From Bacteroidota bacterium (GTDB taxonomy: Bacteria; Bacteroidota; Bacteroidia; 2-12-FULL-35-15): 64,000 nt of DNA. The stretch's first letter is position 1, and the number at the start of each line of letters is the position of its first letter. The stretch is from assembly GCA_025963715.1 (NCBI GenBank), contig JAOQAG010000005.1:62001-126000 (forward strand). The letters are read 5' to 3'. Shown here piece after piece: positions 52,282 to 60,906 of the stretch. The position numbers and the translations under genes are program-made. A model generated the notes under the pieces. It was not told the origin of the DNA. It made no database searches and saw only the letters and a program-made list of their open reading frames with translations.

Positions 52282-53037
52282 ATGATTTCGCAAAAGAGCT
52301 ATTTAGTTTATTTTCTGATCTATAAAAACCTGCAGTTAAAATACAAGCATTCGCTGCTTGGTTTTGCCTGGAGTTTTTTGCATCCGCTATTTTATCTGCT
52401 GGTTTTCAATTTTGTTTTTTCAAAAGCATTTTCACAGATCGAGCATTATTCGCTGTTTGTGATCAGCGGGCTTATTTTCTGGATCTATTTTTCCAACAGC
52501 TGCAACCAGCTCAGTCAAACATTCATCCGCAATTCACATTTAATAAAATCGCTGAATGTAAAAAAACTGGTGTACCCGGTTTCGGAGCAGGGAAGCGAGC
52601 TGGTAAGCTTTTTAGCCGGTTTTGTGCTTTTTATTTTCCTGATGCTGTACCTCGGCATGCATGTCAATTTTAATTTATTGTACATCCTGCCCATCATCGT
52701 TTTGTTTTCGGTTTTTACTTTCTCCCTCGGGCTGATCCTGGGCGCGTTAAACGTATTTTTCCGAGATGTAGGAATTTTATGGAATACCTTAAATCCGGCT
52801 TTGTTTTATTTATCGCCGATCGCATACGGGCTGGATATTATCCCGGAAAAATATGTTTTTTATTTTAAGCTCAACCCGCTATACCACTTTTTTTACATTA
52901 TCCGGGATGTGTTGTATTCCGGCACTGCGCCTTCGTTGCACCATGTTTTGTATTGTTTAATCATCACCGCCGTTTGTTTCGGGATCGCCATGCTGATCTA
53001 CCGGAAGATGCGCAATGGCTTTATTTCAAATTTGTAA
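52282..53037 (+). CDS. wzm: Polysaccharide ABC exporter, permease subunit
   Basis: ABC-2 type permease of 251 residues with six helices. The N-terminal cytoplasmic segment LIYKNLQLKYKHSLLGFAWS precedes helix 1, as in Wzm/KpsM/TagG exporters. The middle has YPVSEQGSELVSFLAGFVLF and LGLILGALNVFFRDVGILW. It moves completed or lipid-linked polysaccharide across the inner membrane. The ATPase gene begins 3 nt after its stop. Confidence 0.93.
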   Translation: MISQKSYLVYFLIYKNLQLKYKHSLLGFAWSFLHPLFYLLVFNFVFSKAFSQIEHYSLFVISGLIFWIYFSNSCNQLSQTFIRNSHLIKSLNVKKLVYPVSEQGSELVSFLAGFVLFIFLMLYLGMHVNFNLLYILPIIVLFSVFTFSLGLILGALNVFFRDVGILWNTLNPALFYLSPIAYGLDIIPEKYVFYFKLNPLYHFFYIIRDVLYSGTAPSLHHVLYCLIITAVCFGIAMLIYRKMRNGFISNL

Positions 53038-53040
53038 AAA

Positions 53041-53781
53041 ATGGAAAAGTCGGTTATACAATTAAACGATGTTTCGGTAAGCTACCTGCACAACAAGCGG
53101 GGAATTTATTCAATCAAGGATTTTATGCTGAAAGGTGCATTTCTTTCGCCGTTTGAGCACAAACAGGTGTTGCACAACATCAACCTGGAAGTATACAAAG
53201 GACAAACGCTGGGCATTCTCGGAAAAAACGGCGAAGGCAAGAGTACCTTGCTGCGCACCATTGCCGGAATTATTGTTCCCGATACGGGAACCTGTAAAGT
53301 AACCATTGAGATCTCGCCGGTATTGGCATTGGGAGCCGGACTGGAACTGGAACTTACCGGGTTGGAAAATATAAAAATTTACATGGCGCTGAGCGGAAGA
53401 TACCAGAAAAATACGATTGCTTCATTGATTGATACAGTAGCGGCTTTTTCGGAATTATCCATGGAGCAGTTAAAAATGCCGGTAAAAATGTATTCCACCG
53501 GCATGCTGGCGCGATTGGCATTCAGTACCGTTATGGCTACACAGCCCAATCTGCTGATGATCGATGAAGTACTGGCGGTAGGCGATAAAGGCTTCCAGGA
53601 AAAATGCAAAAAACGCATTCATGAAGTAAAAAATGCAGGCGCCACGGTGCTGTTTGTATCGCACAATCCGGAAGAAGTGATGGAAGTGTGTGAGCGCGGC
53701 ATTTGTCTGAAAGAAGGAAAGATCATCTGCGACAGCACTTCGCAGGATGCAGTAAAGGAATATTATAATTTGTTTAATTAA
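53041..53781 (+). CDS. wzt: Polysaccharide ABC exporter, ATPase subunit
   Basis: ABC ATPase of 246 residues. Walker A is G61-KNGEGKST, the signature is YSTGMLARLAFS (S-x-G-M/Q form typical of polysaccharide and teichoic-acid exporters), Walker B is LLMIDEVLAVGD and the switch His is in LFVSHNPEEV. It stops right after the nucleotide-binding domain and lacks the C-terminal carbohydrate-binding domain of the long Wzt type that recognises a capped chain end. Termination-coupled export through Wzt is therefore not indicated. It pairs with the permease gene 3 nt upstream. Confidence 0.94.
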   Translation: MEKSVIQLNDVSVSYLHNKRGIYSIKDFMLKGAFLSPFEHKQVLHNINLEVYKGQTLGILGKNGEGKSTLLRTIAGIIVPDTGTCKVTIEISPVLALGAGLELELTGLENIKIYMALSGRYQKNTIASLIDTVAAFSELSMEQLKMPVKMYSTGMLARLAFSTVMATQPNLLMIDEVLAVGDKGFQEKCKKRIHEVKNAGATVLFVSHNPEEVMEVCERGICLKEGKIICDSTSQDAVKEYYNLFN

Positions 53782-53798
53782 GAAGGCATAAGATTTCC

Positions 53799-55937
53799 AT
53801 GAGCGGAAAAGAGATAAAAAATAAAAAGCAGCCGGACGTGGGAATACAGAAAAAGGCGGAGCTTATTTTGCCTGAAAAAATAAAAACGGCGGCGGAGCTG
53901 AATGACGAATTAAAAAGATCACGTGCCGAAGTAACACAGCTGCATCAGCAGCTCAATAATGCTTTCAGGAGCATTGAGCAATTTCAAAAACGTATTGAGG
54001 AGCTGGAAAGCAGCAAGATCTACAAGCTGCGGAAATTCATTTCTTTTTATTTAAAGCGCCTGCGCAACAATGTGAAAATAGGAGGGAAGAAAAATTTCTT
54101 TTCGGTGCTGTTCAATTATGTATTTAAAAAAGGCTGGAAAGTGCTGCGTGCTATTTCTGCCCGGATCCTGAAACACATTTACCTGCTGGTAGAAACGCGC
54201 AAGGTGATCATCGTGGAAGTGTTTAACGAAATGCTGGCAACAACGGCGGATTATTCGCAATACCTTTACCGCCGGCAATTGAACAAAAGCAAGCGAAAGC
54301 AGATCCAGAACCAGATCAGAAATTTTTCATCCAAACCATTGTTGAGTATTGTGATCCCTGTATATGAGCCACCGATTGATTTTTTTGCACAGGCATTGGA
54401 TTCGATCGTGAATCAATTGTATACCAACTGGGAAATTTGCCTTGCGGATGATTGTTCCAAAGATGAAGATGTGCGCGAACTGATTGAAAAATACCGCAGC
54501 AAACATCCCACTGTAAAAGTAATTTACAGGACAGAGAACGGGCACATTTCCAACGCATCCAATTCGGCATTAACGCTTGCTACCGGCGAATATACGGTGC
54601 TGATGGATCAGGATGATGTGCTGCGCGAAGATGCTTTGTTTGAGATCGCGAAGGCAATTAATCTGAAAAATAATCCTGATCTGATCTATACGGATGAAGA
54701 CAAGATCAACGAAAATGGCTTGCATTCCGAGCCGCATTTTAAACCAGACTGGAGTCCGGATAGTTTATTATCCAGAAATTATTTAGGCCACGTTTGCGCT
54801 TTTAAAACGGAGCAGCTCAGAGCGATTGGTGGCTGGCGTGTGGGTTTTGAAGGTAGCCAGGATTATGATTTGGTATTGCGTTACACCGAAAAATATTCCA
54901 ACATTCACCACATTCCGGAAGTGCTGTACCACTGGCGGATCCATCGCGAAAGCGCTGCTGCGAGTGAAACCGCGAAACCGTATGCGTATCATGCGGCACA
55001 GCGGGCATTGCTGGAAGCGCTTACACGTCGCGGTTATAAAGGCGATATTGATTTCCTGCAAGGTTTCCGCGGTTATAAAGTGCGTATGGAAATAAAAGAA
55101 CCGGGTGCGCAGGTAAGCATCATCATTCCTACAAAAAATAAGCAGGATTATTTGAAAAAATGCATCGACTCGATCGTGAAAAAATCGACATACCGTAATT
55201 TTGAGATCATCCTGCTGGACAATAACAGCGACGATAAAAAATTCTTTAATCTCGTTAATCAATATAAAAAACAAACGCAGTTTAAATTTAAATACATCCG
55301 CGATGAAGGCGATTTTAATTTTGCGCGCCTGATGAATGTTGGCCGTAAAAATGCAGAAGGAAAGTATTTAGTGCTGTTGAACAATGACACGGAAGTGATC
55401 ACGCCCGATTGGCTGGAGGGATTTATGGAACATGCACAGCGGCCCGAAATTGGCGTGGCGGGTTGCAAATTATTGTATGCCGATGAAACCATTCAGCATG
55501 CCGGAGTAGTGGTTGGATTGGGCGGTGTAGCGGCGCATGCTTTTACCCGTGACGACCGCGACGGACCGGGTTATTTTAATTATATTAATTTGTTGAATAA
55601 TTATTCGGCGCTCACTGCTGCCTGCATTATGGTGCGCACAGAAGTGTACGACGAGGTACATGGTTTCAGCGAAGAGTTTGTGGTGGAATACAATGATGTG
55701 GATTTTTGTTTGAAAGCGCTGGAAGCCGGTTACCGGAATTTATATGTTCCGCATGTGGAGCTGTTCCATTACGAATCGATCTCACGCGGACATCCGCATG
55801 CAACATCGGAATCGTACAAACGGCATGTGAAAGAAGTGAACCGTTTCCGCAAAAAATGGATGAAGTATGTGGATCATGATCCTTGTTACAATCCTAATTT
55901 AACGCTGGGAGCGGAGAATTTTGCGATTAAGATATAG
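53799..55937 (+). CDS. Two-domain family 2 glycosyltransferase
   Basis: Protein of 712 residues with a coiled-coil N-terminus (about 30-70: VTQLHQQLNNAFRSIEQFQK) and a basic linker. GT2 domain 1 (about 180-400) has LSIVIPVYEPPIDFFAQALD and MDQDDVL (D-x-D site). GT2 domain 2 (about 437-690) has VSIIIPTKNKQDYLKKCIDS, LLDNNSDD, LLNNDTEV and EYNDVDFCLKALEAGY. Both domains look catalytically complete. Such proteins often polymerise or extend rhamnan-like or O-antigen chains, with the coiled coil setting length or partner binding. It lies 17 nt after the ATPase gene, in the same operon. Confidence 0.92.
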   Translation: MSGKEIKNKKQPDVGIQKKAELILPEKIKTAAELNDELKRSRAEVTQLHQQLNNAFRSIEQFQKRIEELESSKIYKLRKFISFYLKRLRNNVKIGGKKNFFSVLFNYVFKKGWKVLRAISARILKHIYLLVETRKVIIVEVFNEMLATTADYSQYLYRRQLNKSKRKQIQNQIRNFSSKPLLSIVIPVYEPPIDFFAQALDSIVNQLYTNWEICLADDCSKDEDVRELIEKYRSKHPTVKVIYRTENGHISNASNSALTLATGEYTVLMDQDDVLREDALFEIAKAINLKNNPDLIYTDEDKINENGLHSEPHFKPDWSPDSLLSRNYLGHVCAFKTEQLRAIGGWRVGFEGSQDYDLVLRYTEKYSNIHHIPEVLYHWRIHRESAAASETAKPYAYHAAQRALLEALTRRGYKGDIDFLQGFRGYKVRMEIKEPGAQVSIIIPTKNKQDYLKKCIDSIVKKSTYRNFEIILLDNNSDDKKFFNLVNQYKKQTQFKFKYIRDEGDFNFARLMNVGRKNAEGKYLVLLNNDTEVITPDWLEGFMEHAQRPEIGVAGCKLLYADETIQHAGVVVGLGGVAAHAFTRDDRDGPGYFNYINLLNNYSALTAACIMVRTEVYDEVHGFSEEFVVEYNDVDFCLKALEAGYRNLYVPHVELFHYESISRGHPHATSESYKRHVKEVNRFRKKWMKYVDHDPCYNPNLTLGAENFAIKI

Positions 55938-56244
55938 TTTATTGGTTCACTTGTTCATTAGTTCATTGGTGTGCTGTGTGTGAGTTAGTAGTTTGCTTTG
56001 CGCAGAACACACCCCTGGCCCCTCTCAAGAGGGGAATGGACGCTGCAAGGATTTTGTTTTTAGTTATTAGTTGATCATAGAATTATAAAATAGTAAAATA
56101 ATTTTTAGTGCGTGCAGGATCAAATTCCCCTCTTGAGAGGGGTTAGGGGTGTGTAACACACAGTTTCGTTCATTTCGTAAGTTTTCGTTTTTCGTTGATT
56201 AACACAGATTAGTAAATTAGTATTCATTCGTATTTAGTAGATAA
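55938..56244. repeat. Spacer with a 31-bp inverted repeat pair
   Basis: No gene in 307 bp. 56007-56036 and 56124-56154 are inverted copies of a unit containing CCCCTCTCAAGAGGGG and GGGGTGTGT, with 2 mismatches. From 56203 the phrase CACAGATTAGTAAATTAGTA / TTCATTCGTATTTAGTAGAT runs to within 3 nt of the MBOAT start, as it does before parE. Confidence 0.75.
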
Positions 56245-57657
56245 ATGGTTTTTAGTTCACCCATATTTATTTTTTGGTTCCTGCCGATGGTGCTGTTCTT
56301 CTACTACATTGTAGCGAAGGAATACCGGAATTGGGTGCTTTTATTTTTCAGCCTTATTTTTTACGGCTGGGGCGAAGGGCGCATGCTTACCATCATGATG
56401 GTGTCGGTATTGCTGAATTATTTTTTTGGATTGGGATTGGAAAATGTGCGGACGGAAGCAACAAAAAAGCTCACTTTGTTTTTCGGCATTGCTTCCAATT
56501 TATCCTTGTTGCTGTATTACAAATATGCTAATTTTTTTATTGATAATTATAATTTCGCAGCCAGTAAGCTCGGCGTTGATCCGGTGATCTGGGACAAAGT
56601 TGTATTGCCGCTGGGAATTTCTTTTTACACATTTCATGGAATGAGCTACATGATCGATGTGTACCGCCAGCATGTAAAACCACAGCGCAATCCTTTGAAA
56701 TTAGCCTTGTACATTTCCTTTTTTCCACAGCTCATTGCCGGGCCGATCATTCGTTATAAGGATGTGCAGGACCAGATCGATCATCGAAACATGGATGTGG
56801 AATTATTTGCTTCCGGGATCAAACGTTTTATAATTGGTTTGGCAAAAAAAGTACTGATCGCCAACATTGCAGGGCGCGTCCCCGAATTTGTTTTTAAAAT
56901 GCCAGAAAACCAGCTTACCGGCTATTATTCCTGGCTGGCCATGCTGGCGGTTTCCATCCAGATCTATTTTGATTTTTCCGGTTATTCCGATATGGCCATC
57001 GGGTTGGGCCGCATGTTCGGCTTCCGCTTTTTAGAGAATTTTAATTACCCTATCATTTCACAATCCATGAAAGAGTTCTGGACCCGCTGGCACATTTCGC
57101 TTTCCAACTTTTTCAGGGATTATGTGTATTTGCCTTTGGGCGGAAATAAAAAGGGAAAATTCAGGATGTACCTCAGTTTGTGGACCATCTTTTTACTCAA
57201 CGGGATCTGGCACGGGCCCAACTGGAACTTCCTGTTATTCGGCGTTTACCACGGCGCATGGCTTACGCTGGAGCGATTGGGATTTTCAAGAATATTGGAA
57301 GTGTTTCCACGATGGCTGCGCAGTTTTTATGTGTTTTTAGCATTTGCATTCGGTAATATTATTTTCTCCATCGAGGATCTGCATCACATTGGCGCGTTTT
57401 ACCGTTCGCTGTTTAATTTCAGCACCGTAGCCGATCCGTTCAGCAGATTGTATTTATACACATCGGCCGAATTTTATTTCATCATTATTGCCGGTAGTTT
57501 TCTGTTTTTTCCCTGCGTGGAATACCTGTTCAAAAAGATCAGGAATGAGCGCATCAAGCCCGGTTTGGAAGCCGGACTTTTAGTGATCTTGTTTATTTTA
57601 TCGCTGAGCGAATTGGCCAACAGCAGTTATAATCCGTTTATTTATTTCAGATTTTAA
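56245..57657 (+). CDS. MBOAT O-acyltransferase (AlgI/DltB-like)
   Basis: Polytopic membrane acyltransferase of 470 residues. Conserved His residues are H283 in WTRWHISLSNFFRDYVY and H323 in NGIWHGPNWNFLLFG. N-terminal LILIFYGWGE-like and LPLGISFYTFHGMSYMIDVY blocks are typical of AlgI. AlgI-type proteins pass an acyl group, usually acetyl, across the inner membrane for polysaccharide O-acylation by a periplasmic partner. The AlgX/J-like gene starts 2 nt after the stop, so the pair is one module in the polysaccharide locus. Confidence 0.94.
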   Translation: MVFSSPIFIFWFLPMVLFFYYIVAKEYRNWVLLFFSLIFYGWGEGRMLTIMMVSVLLNYFFGLGLENVRTEATKKLTLFFGIASNLSLLLYYKYANFFIDNYNFAASKLGVDPVIWDKVVLPLGISFYTFHGMSYMIDVYRQHVKPQRNPLKLALYISFFPQLIAGPIIRYKDVQDQIDHRNMDVELFASGIKRFIIGLAKKVLIANIAGRVPEFVFKMPENQLTGYYSWLAMLAVSIQIYFDFSGYSDMAIGLGRMFGFRFLENFNYPIISQSMKEFWTRWHISLSNFFRDYVYLPLGGNKKGKFRMYLSLWTIFLLNGIWHGPNWNFLLFGVYHGAWLTLERLGFSRILEVFPRWLRSFYVFLAFAFGNIIFSIEDLHHIGAFYRSLFNFSTVADPFSRLYLYTSAEFYFIIIAGSFLFFPCVEYLFKKIRNERIKPGLEAGLLVILFILSLSELANSSYNPFIYFRF

Positions 57658-57659
57658 AA

Positions 57660-59396
57660 ATGAAACGCATCACCTTAATATACATTCTTCCGTTTATTGC
57701 AGCCTGTGCTGCAGGATGGATTTGTTATGCGGCATTGCTGAATTCTGATTTTGTAAACAAAAAAGCAAAATTCGAGGTCGAGTTTGAATCGGAGCAGCCT
57801 TCCGAAATGCAATTATTTTTGGAAGACGACAAACAGTTCAAAGCAGAGAATATGAGATCGGCGAAAACGGATGCAGTAAAAAACGGCGTCATCGATTTTG
57901 AATTTCCGTTTGTGTACCGTCCCGGCAGGTTACGCCTGGATCCGGGCTTTACAAGAGGAAAATGGCTGATCAAAAAAATTACATTAAAAGGATTGAGCAA
58001 CAGCATCCGTTTTAACGCGGCGGATATTTTTGCAAAATTCAAACCGGCAAACGATATTAAAACGTACCGCCTGGATGCGGGCGGTGTGTATGTGGAGTCG
58101 AACGGGCCGGATGCAAATCTTGTCAGTACTTTCAGCATGCCCGAATACATTGGCGTACTCACGGCAACGCCTGCTATCCAGCGTTTTCCGTTTTTACTGA
58201 GCTGCTGCCTTGGCTTTATGGTGTTGTATGTGCTCAATAAAAAACTCCGTTATTTCCTCGATCTGCAGATCACGTCTTCGCATTTGCTGGTCCTTATTTT
58301 TGTAATCGTGCTGGTATTGCCATTTGCAGGTATGACATTATTTTCCAAACCAAATGCTGACGATTCCGGTGAAAACCGCAAACTGACTGAAAAACCAGTG
58401 TTTAATTTTAATAAGTTGCTGGAATATCCAACGGCATACAACCGTTATTTTGATGATAATTTCGGTTTCCGTAAAAATTTATCGACGCTCAACAGTTATT
58501 ACAAATTAAAGATCTTCAACAGCTCTTCCAAGCCCGACATGGTGGCGATAGGGAAGAAGAGCTGGCTGTTTTCCGTGGATCCGAATTTAGCAGGCGATTA
58601 CCAGCATTTGAAATTATTTACGGAGGACGAATTAAAAACCATCCAACACAACCTGGAAGAAGCATACAACTGGCACAACGAAAAAGGTGTGCATTTTTTC
58701 ATCACCATTTTGCCTATCAAATCCAGCATTTACCCGGAGTACATGCCTGATTGTATGAAACAGAAAAGCCGGTATTCAAAATTGCAGCAGCTCAGCGATT
58801 ACATGAATAAAAACAGTGTTGTAAAAATTATTGATGTAACGCCTGATTTCCTGATCAGGAAACAAGTGGAAGAATTGTATTACGAGCATGATTTTCACAT
58901 GAATTTTGAAGGCGGTTACATTGCCTATACCAAATTATTAAATGCCATGAAACCCTATGATTCGTTATTGGTTCCAACGCCTGCCTATAAATTCAAAAAA
59001 GTATTCCGTCACATTCACAATGCCGATCTCAGCAAGCAGCTTTCGCTGGAAGATGTATTGCTTAATGATGAATGGCTGATGAAGCGCCCGGGTAAAGCGG
59101 CGTACAAAAAAGCGGATGCTCCTGTATATGGCTCCGTACAACCCATTCAGCCAACTGTGCATACGCAGATCGCCAACAGTAAATTGCCAAAAGTTGTGGT
59201 GTACCGCGATTCGTATTTTAATTTGCTAAGCCCGTTCTTCTCCGAAAATTTTAGTGATTGTATTTATTTATGGACCAATGAAATGTCGGTAGAAGTGGTG
59301 GAAAAAGAAAAGCCGAAATTTGTGGTGTATGAAATTTTAGAATCGTCTATTGATAAATTACTGGAAGATAACCCAACCGGCATCCGGAACAAATAA
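57660..59396 (+). CDS. SGNH-like acetyltransferase partner (AlgX/AlgJ/DltD type)
   Basis: Membrane-anchored periplasmic protein of 578 residues. An N-terminal helix (about 5-27) is followed by a beta-rich segment of about 150 residues, two further helices (about 180-240) and a C-terminal SGNH-like domain. That domain shows NRYFDDNFGFRKNLSTLNSY, AIGKKSWLFSVDP, the Y-E-H-D-F-H-M-N motif with the Asp-His pair, and VVVYRDSYFNLLSPFFSENF with the presumed nucleophile Ser. It would O-acetylate polysaccharide with acyl groups supplied by the MBOAT partner 2 nt upstream. The extra N-terminal domain and three helices are longer than in AlgJ. Confidence 0.85.
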   Translation: MKRITLIYILPFIAACAAGWICYAALLNSDFVNKKAKFEVEFESEQPSEMQLFLEDDKQFKAENMRSAKTDAVKNGVIDFEFPFVYRPGRLRLDPGFTRGKWLIKKITLKGLSNSIRFNAADIFAKFKPANDIKTYRLDAGGVYVESNGPDANLVSTFSMPEYIGVLTATPAIQRFPFLLSCCLGFMVLYVLNKKLRYFLDLQITSSHLLVLIFVIVLVLPFAGMTLFSKPNADDSGENRKLTEKPVFNFNKLLEYPTAYNRYFDDNFGFRKNLSTLNSYYKLKIFNSSSKPDMVAIGKKSWLFSVDPNLAGDYQHLKLFTEDELKTIQHNLEEAYNWHNEKGVHFFITILPIKSSIYPEYMPDCMKQKSRYSKLQQLSDYMNKNSVVKIIDVTPDFLIRKQVEELYYEHDFHMNFEGGYIAYTKLLNAMKPYDSLLVPTPAYKFKKVFRHIHNADLSKQLSLEDVLLNDEWLMKRPGKAAYKKADAPVYGSVQPIQPTVHTQIANSKLPKVVVYRDSYFNLLSPFFSENFSDCIYLWTNEMSVEVVEKEKPKFVVYEILESSIDKLLEDNPTGIRNK

Positions 59397-59403
59397 AAGG
59401 TTA

Positions 59404-59519
59404 TGTTATAGAATAATGTTTTTTACAACATTCACAAATAATACTGTCATCCCGGGTCAAGCCCGGGATGACAAGTCAGGAGAGTGTCTTTGTTTCCATA
59501 GAAGGATTGTTCTACAACA
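59404..59519. mobile_element. MITE-like element, copy 2
   Basis: A 116-bp unit with degenerate terminal inverted repeats (TGTTATAGAATAATGT, 59404-59419; GGATTGTTCTACAACA, 59504-59519). Its interior blocks match the element at 24362-24472. The central palindrome GTCATCCCGGG-TCAAG-CCCGGGATGAC (59447-59473) is complete here and half-deleted in copy 1. Confidence 0.65.
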
Positions 59520-59620
59520 TGGCCATTAAATACTGCAAGCAATTACAGGATGACAGTATTGTTAATGAACATCGTTAAAAAACAACATTTATTACAATAT
59601 AATCCAAATAAAATAGAAAA

Positions 59621-60835
59621 ATGACTTTGAAACGGGATCAGATCCTTACTTATTTCCTGGTTGTGTTATGTGCTTTTACGATCATCCGGTCGGTCATGTA
59701 CATTGATGCGCAATACCGTTGGAGCCCGATCGATGAATTTGCACACATGGATTATGTGGACAAAGTAAGTGAAGGCACATTACCCAAAGTTTCGGATACA
59801 ATTTCGGACGAATTGTTTCAATCTGTTATCAAAGATACGCTGCGTTCATTCCTTCATAACATTCATTCCCGGCAGGCGCTTGGGTTGGGTGATTTTTCGT
59901 ATGAATCACACCATCCTCCGGTCTATTATTTTGTTTTGGCGGTTCCGGAACGGATCATGAAAAAATGGAACTGGGATATTATCAAACGCCTGAAAGTATT
60001 ACGCCTGTGTTCGTATTTCATTTTCGCAGCCGGAATGTTTTTGTGCATTCCATTGTTCAGGTCGCTTAACAAGCTCGGTTTTAATATCCCGCTTAGCTAT
60101 GCCTGGGGATGTGTATTATTTGGGCTGGCCATTGTCACCAACCGGCGTTATGGTTTGGGGAACAATATGATGTCGCCGCTCATGATCAATAGCTGCGCTT
60201 ATTTTCTGATTCAGTATTATGGCAAACCTTCGCAGCGGAATTTATATTTAATGATCACATTTTGCTGCCTGTCTGTTTTTACAGCCTTCAGCAACATTTT
60301 TATTGTACCCCTGCTTTTCCTGTTCCTTTTAAAAAAATACAGATCTAATTTTAGCTGGAAAAGTTTCAGTATTTCGCTGCTGATCATCATCACGTCGGTT
60401 CTGTTATTGTTTTACTGGCGAAAAGCCACGGCGCCCAATCCGCTTATTGCTAATTTTATTTATACTGCTTTTGCAGGGATTGTTCCGGCCGGACAGATGA
60501 AATATGGCATTTTCTGGCAATTGCTGTCGGAAGATATGCTTACACTGACATTTATAAAAGATAATTTGAACATGACGTACGTGATGCTTGCGCTGTTTAT
60601 AGTCAGTAATGGGATTTGCCTGCTTTATTTAAAAAACGTGTTCAAAAAAAACGCATGGCTTCTTTGTTTTGGCATGCTGTTTTTTACATTCATGCTCTGC
60701 ACATTTTTCCTTAATAAATATGTAGGCGCCATCTATTGGGATGCGTTCCGGCATTACCTCGGATTCATCCCGGTGATCTACGTTGCCTGTACTGCTTTTA
60801 TTCCGGTATTGTATTCAAAATACAGGAACAGTTAA
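59621..60835 (+). CDS. GT-C-like polytopic membrane protein
   Basis: Protein of 404 residues with about nine to ten helices. The first periplasmic loop has YRWSPIDEFAHMDYVDKVSE, the D-E-x-A-H motif found in GT-C glycosyltransferases and in many uncharacterised relatives, and SHHPPVYYFVLAVPER, the H-x-P-P-x-Y motif. It probably transfers a sugar from a polyprenyl-phosphate donor to the polysaccharide or a lipid outside the inner membrane. It lies at the end of the polysaccharide region, separated from the acyltransferase pair by a MITE-like element, and may have its own promoter. Confidence 0.75.
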   Translation: MTLKRDQILTYFLVVLCAFTIIRSVMYIDAQYRWSPIDEFAHMDYVDKVSEGTLPKVSDTISDELFQSVIKDTLRSFLHNIHSRQALGLGDFSYESHHPPVYYFVLAVPERIMKKWNWDIIKRLKVLRLCSYFIFAAGMFLCIPLFRSLNKLGFNIPLSYAWGCVLFGLAIVTNRRYGLGNNMMSPLMINSCAYFLIQYYGKPSQRNLYLMITFCCLSVFTAFSNIFIVPLLFLFLLKKYRSNFSWKSFSISLLIIITSVLLLFYWRKATAPNPLIANFIYTAFAGIVPAGQMKYGIFWQLLSEDMLTLTFIKDNLNMTYVMLALFIVSNGICLLYLKNVFKKNAWLLCFGMLFFTFMLCTFFLNKYVGAIYWDAFRHYLGFIPVIYVACTAFIPVLYSKYRNS

Positions 60836-60880
60836 GCCGGTTTAATTCGCTTCAAAATCCCTTAAAAAACATAAAAACAG

Positions 60881-60888
60881 TATATTTG
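60881..60888 (+). promoter_or_regulatory. Putative -7 box of the phosphohexomutase gene
   Basis: TATATTTG matches TAnnTTTG exactly, 18 nt before the ATG. The -33 region is A-rich without TTTG. Confidence 0.45.
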
Positions 60889-60906
60889 CACACAAAATAA
60901 AAAGAT

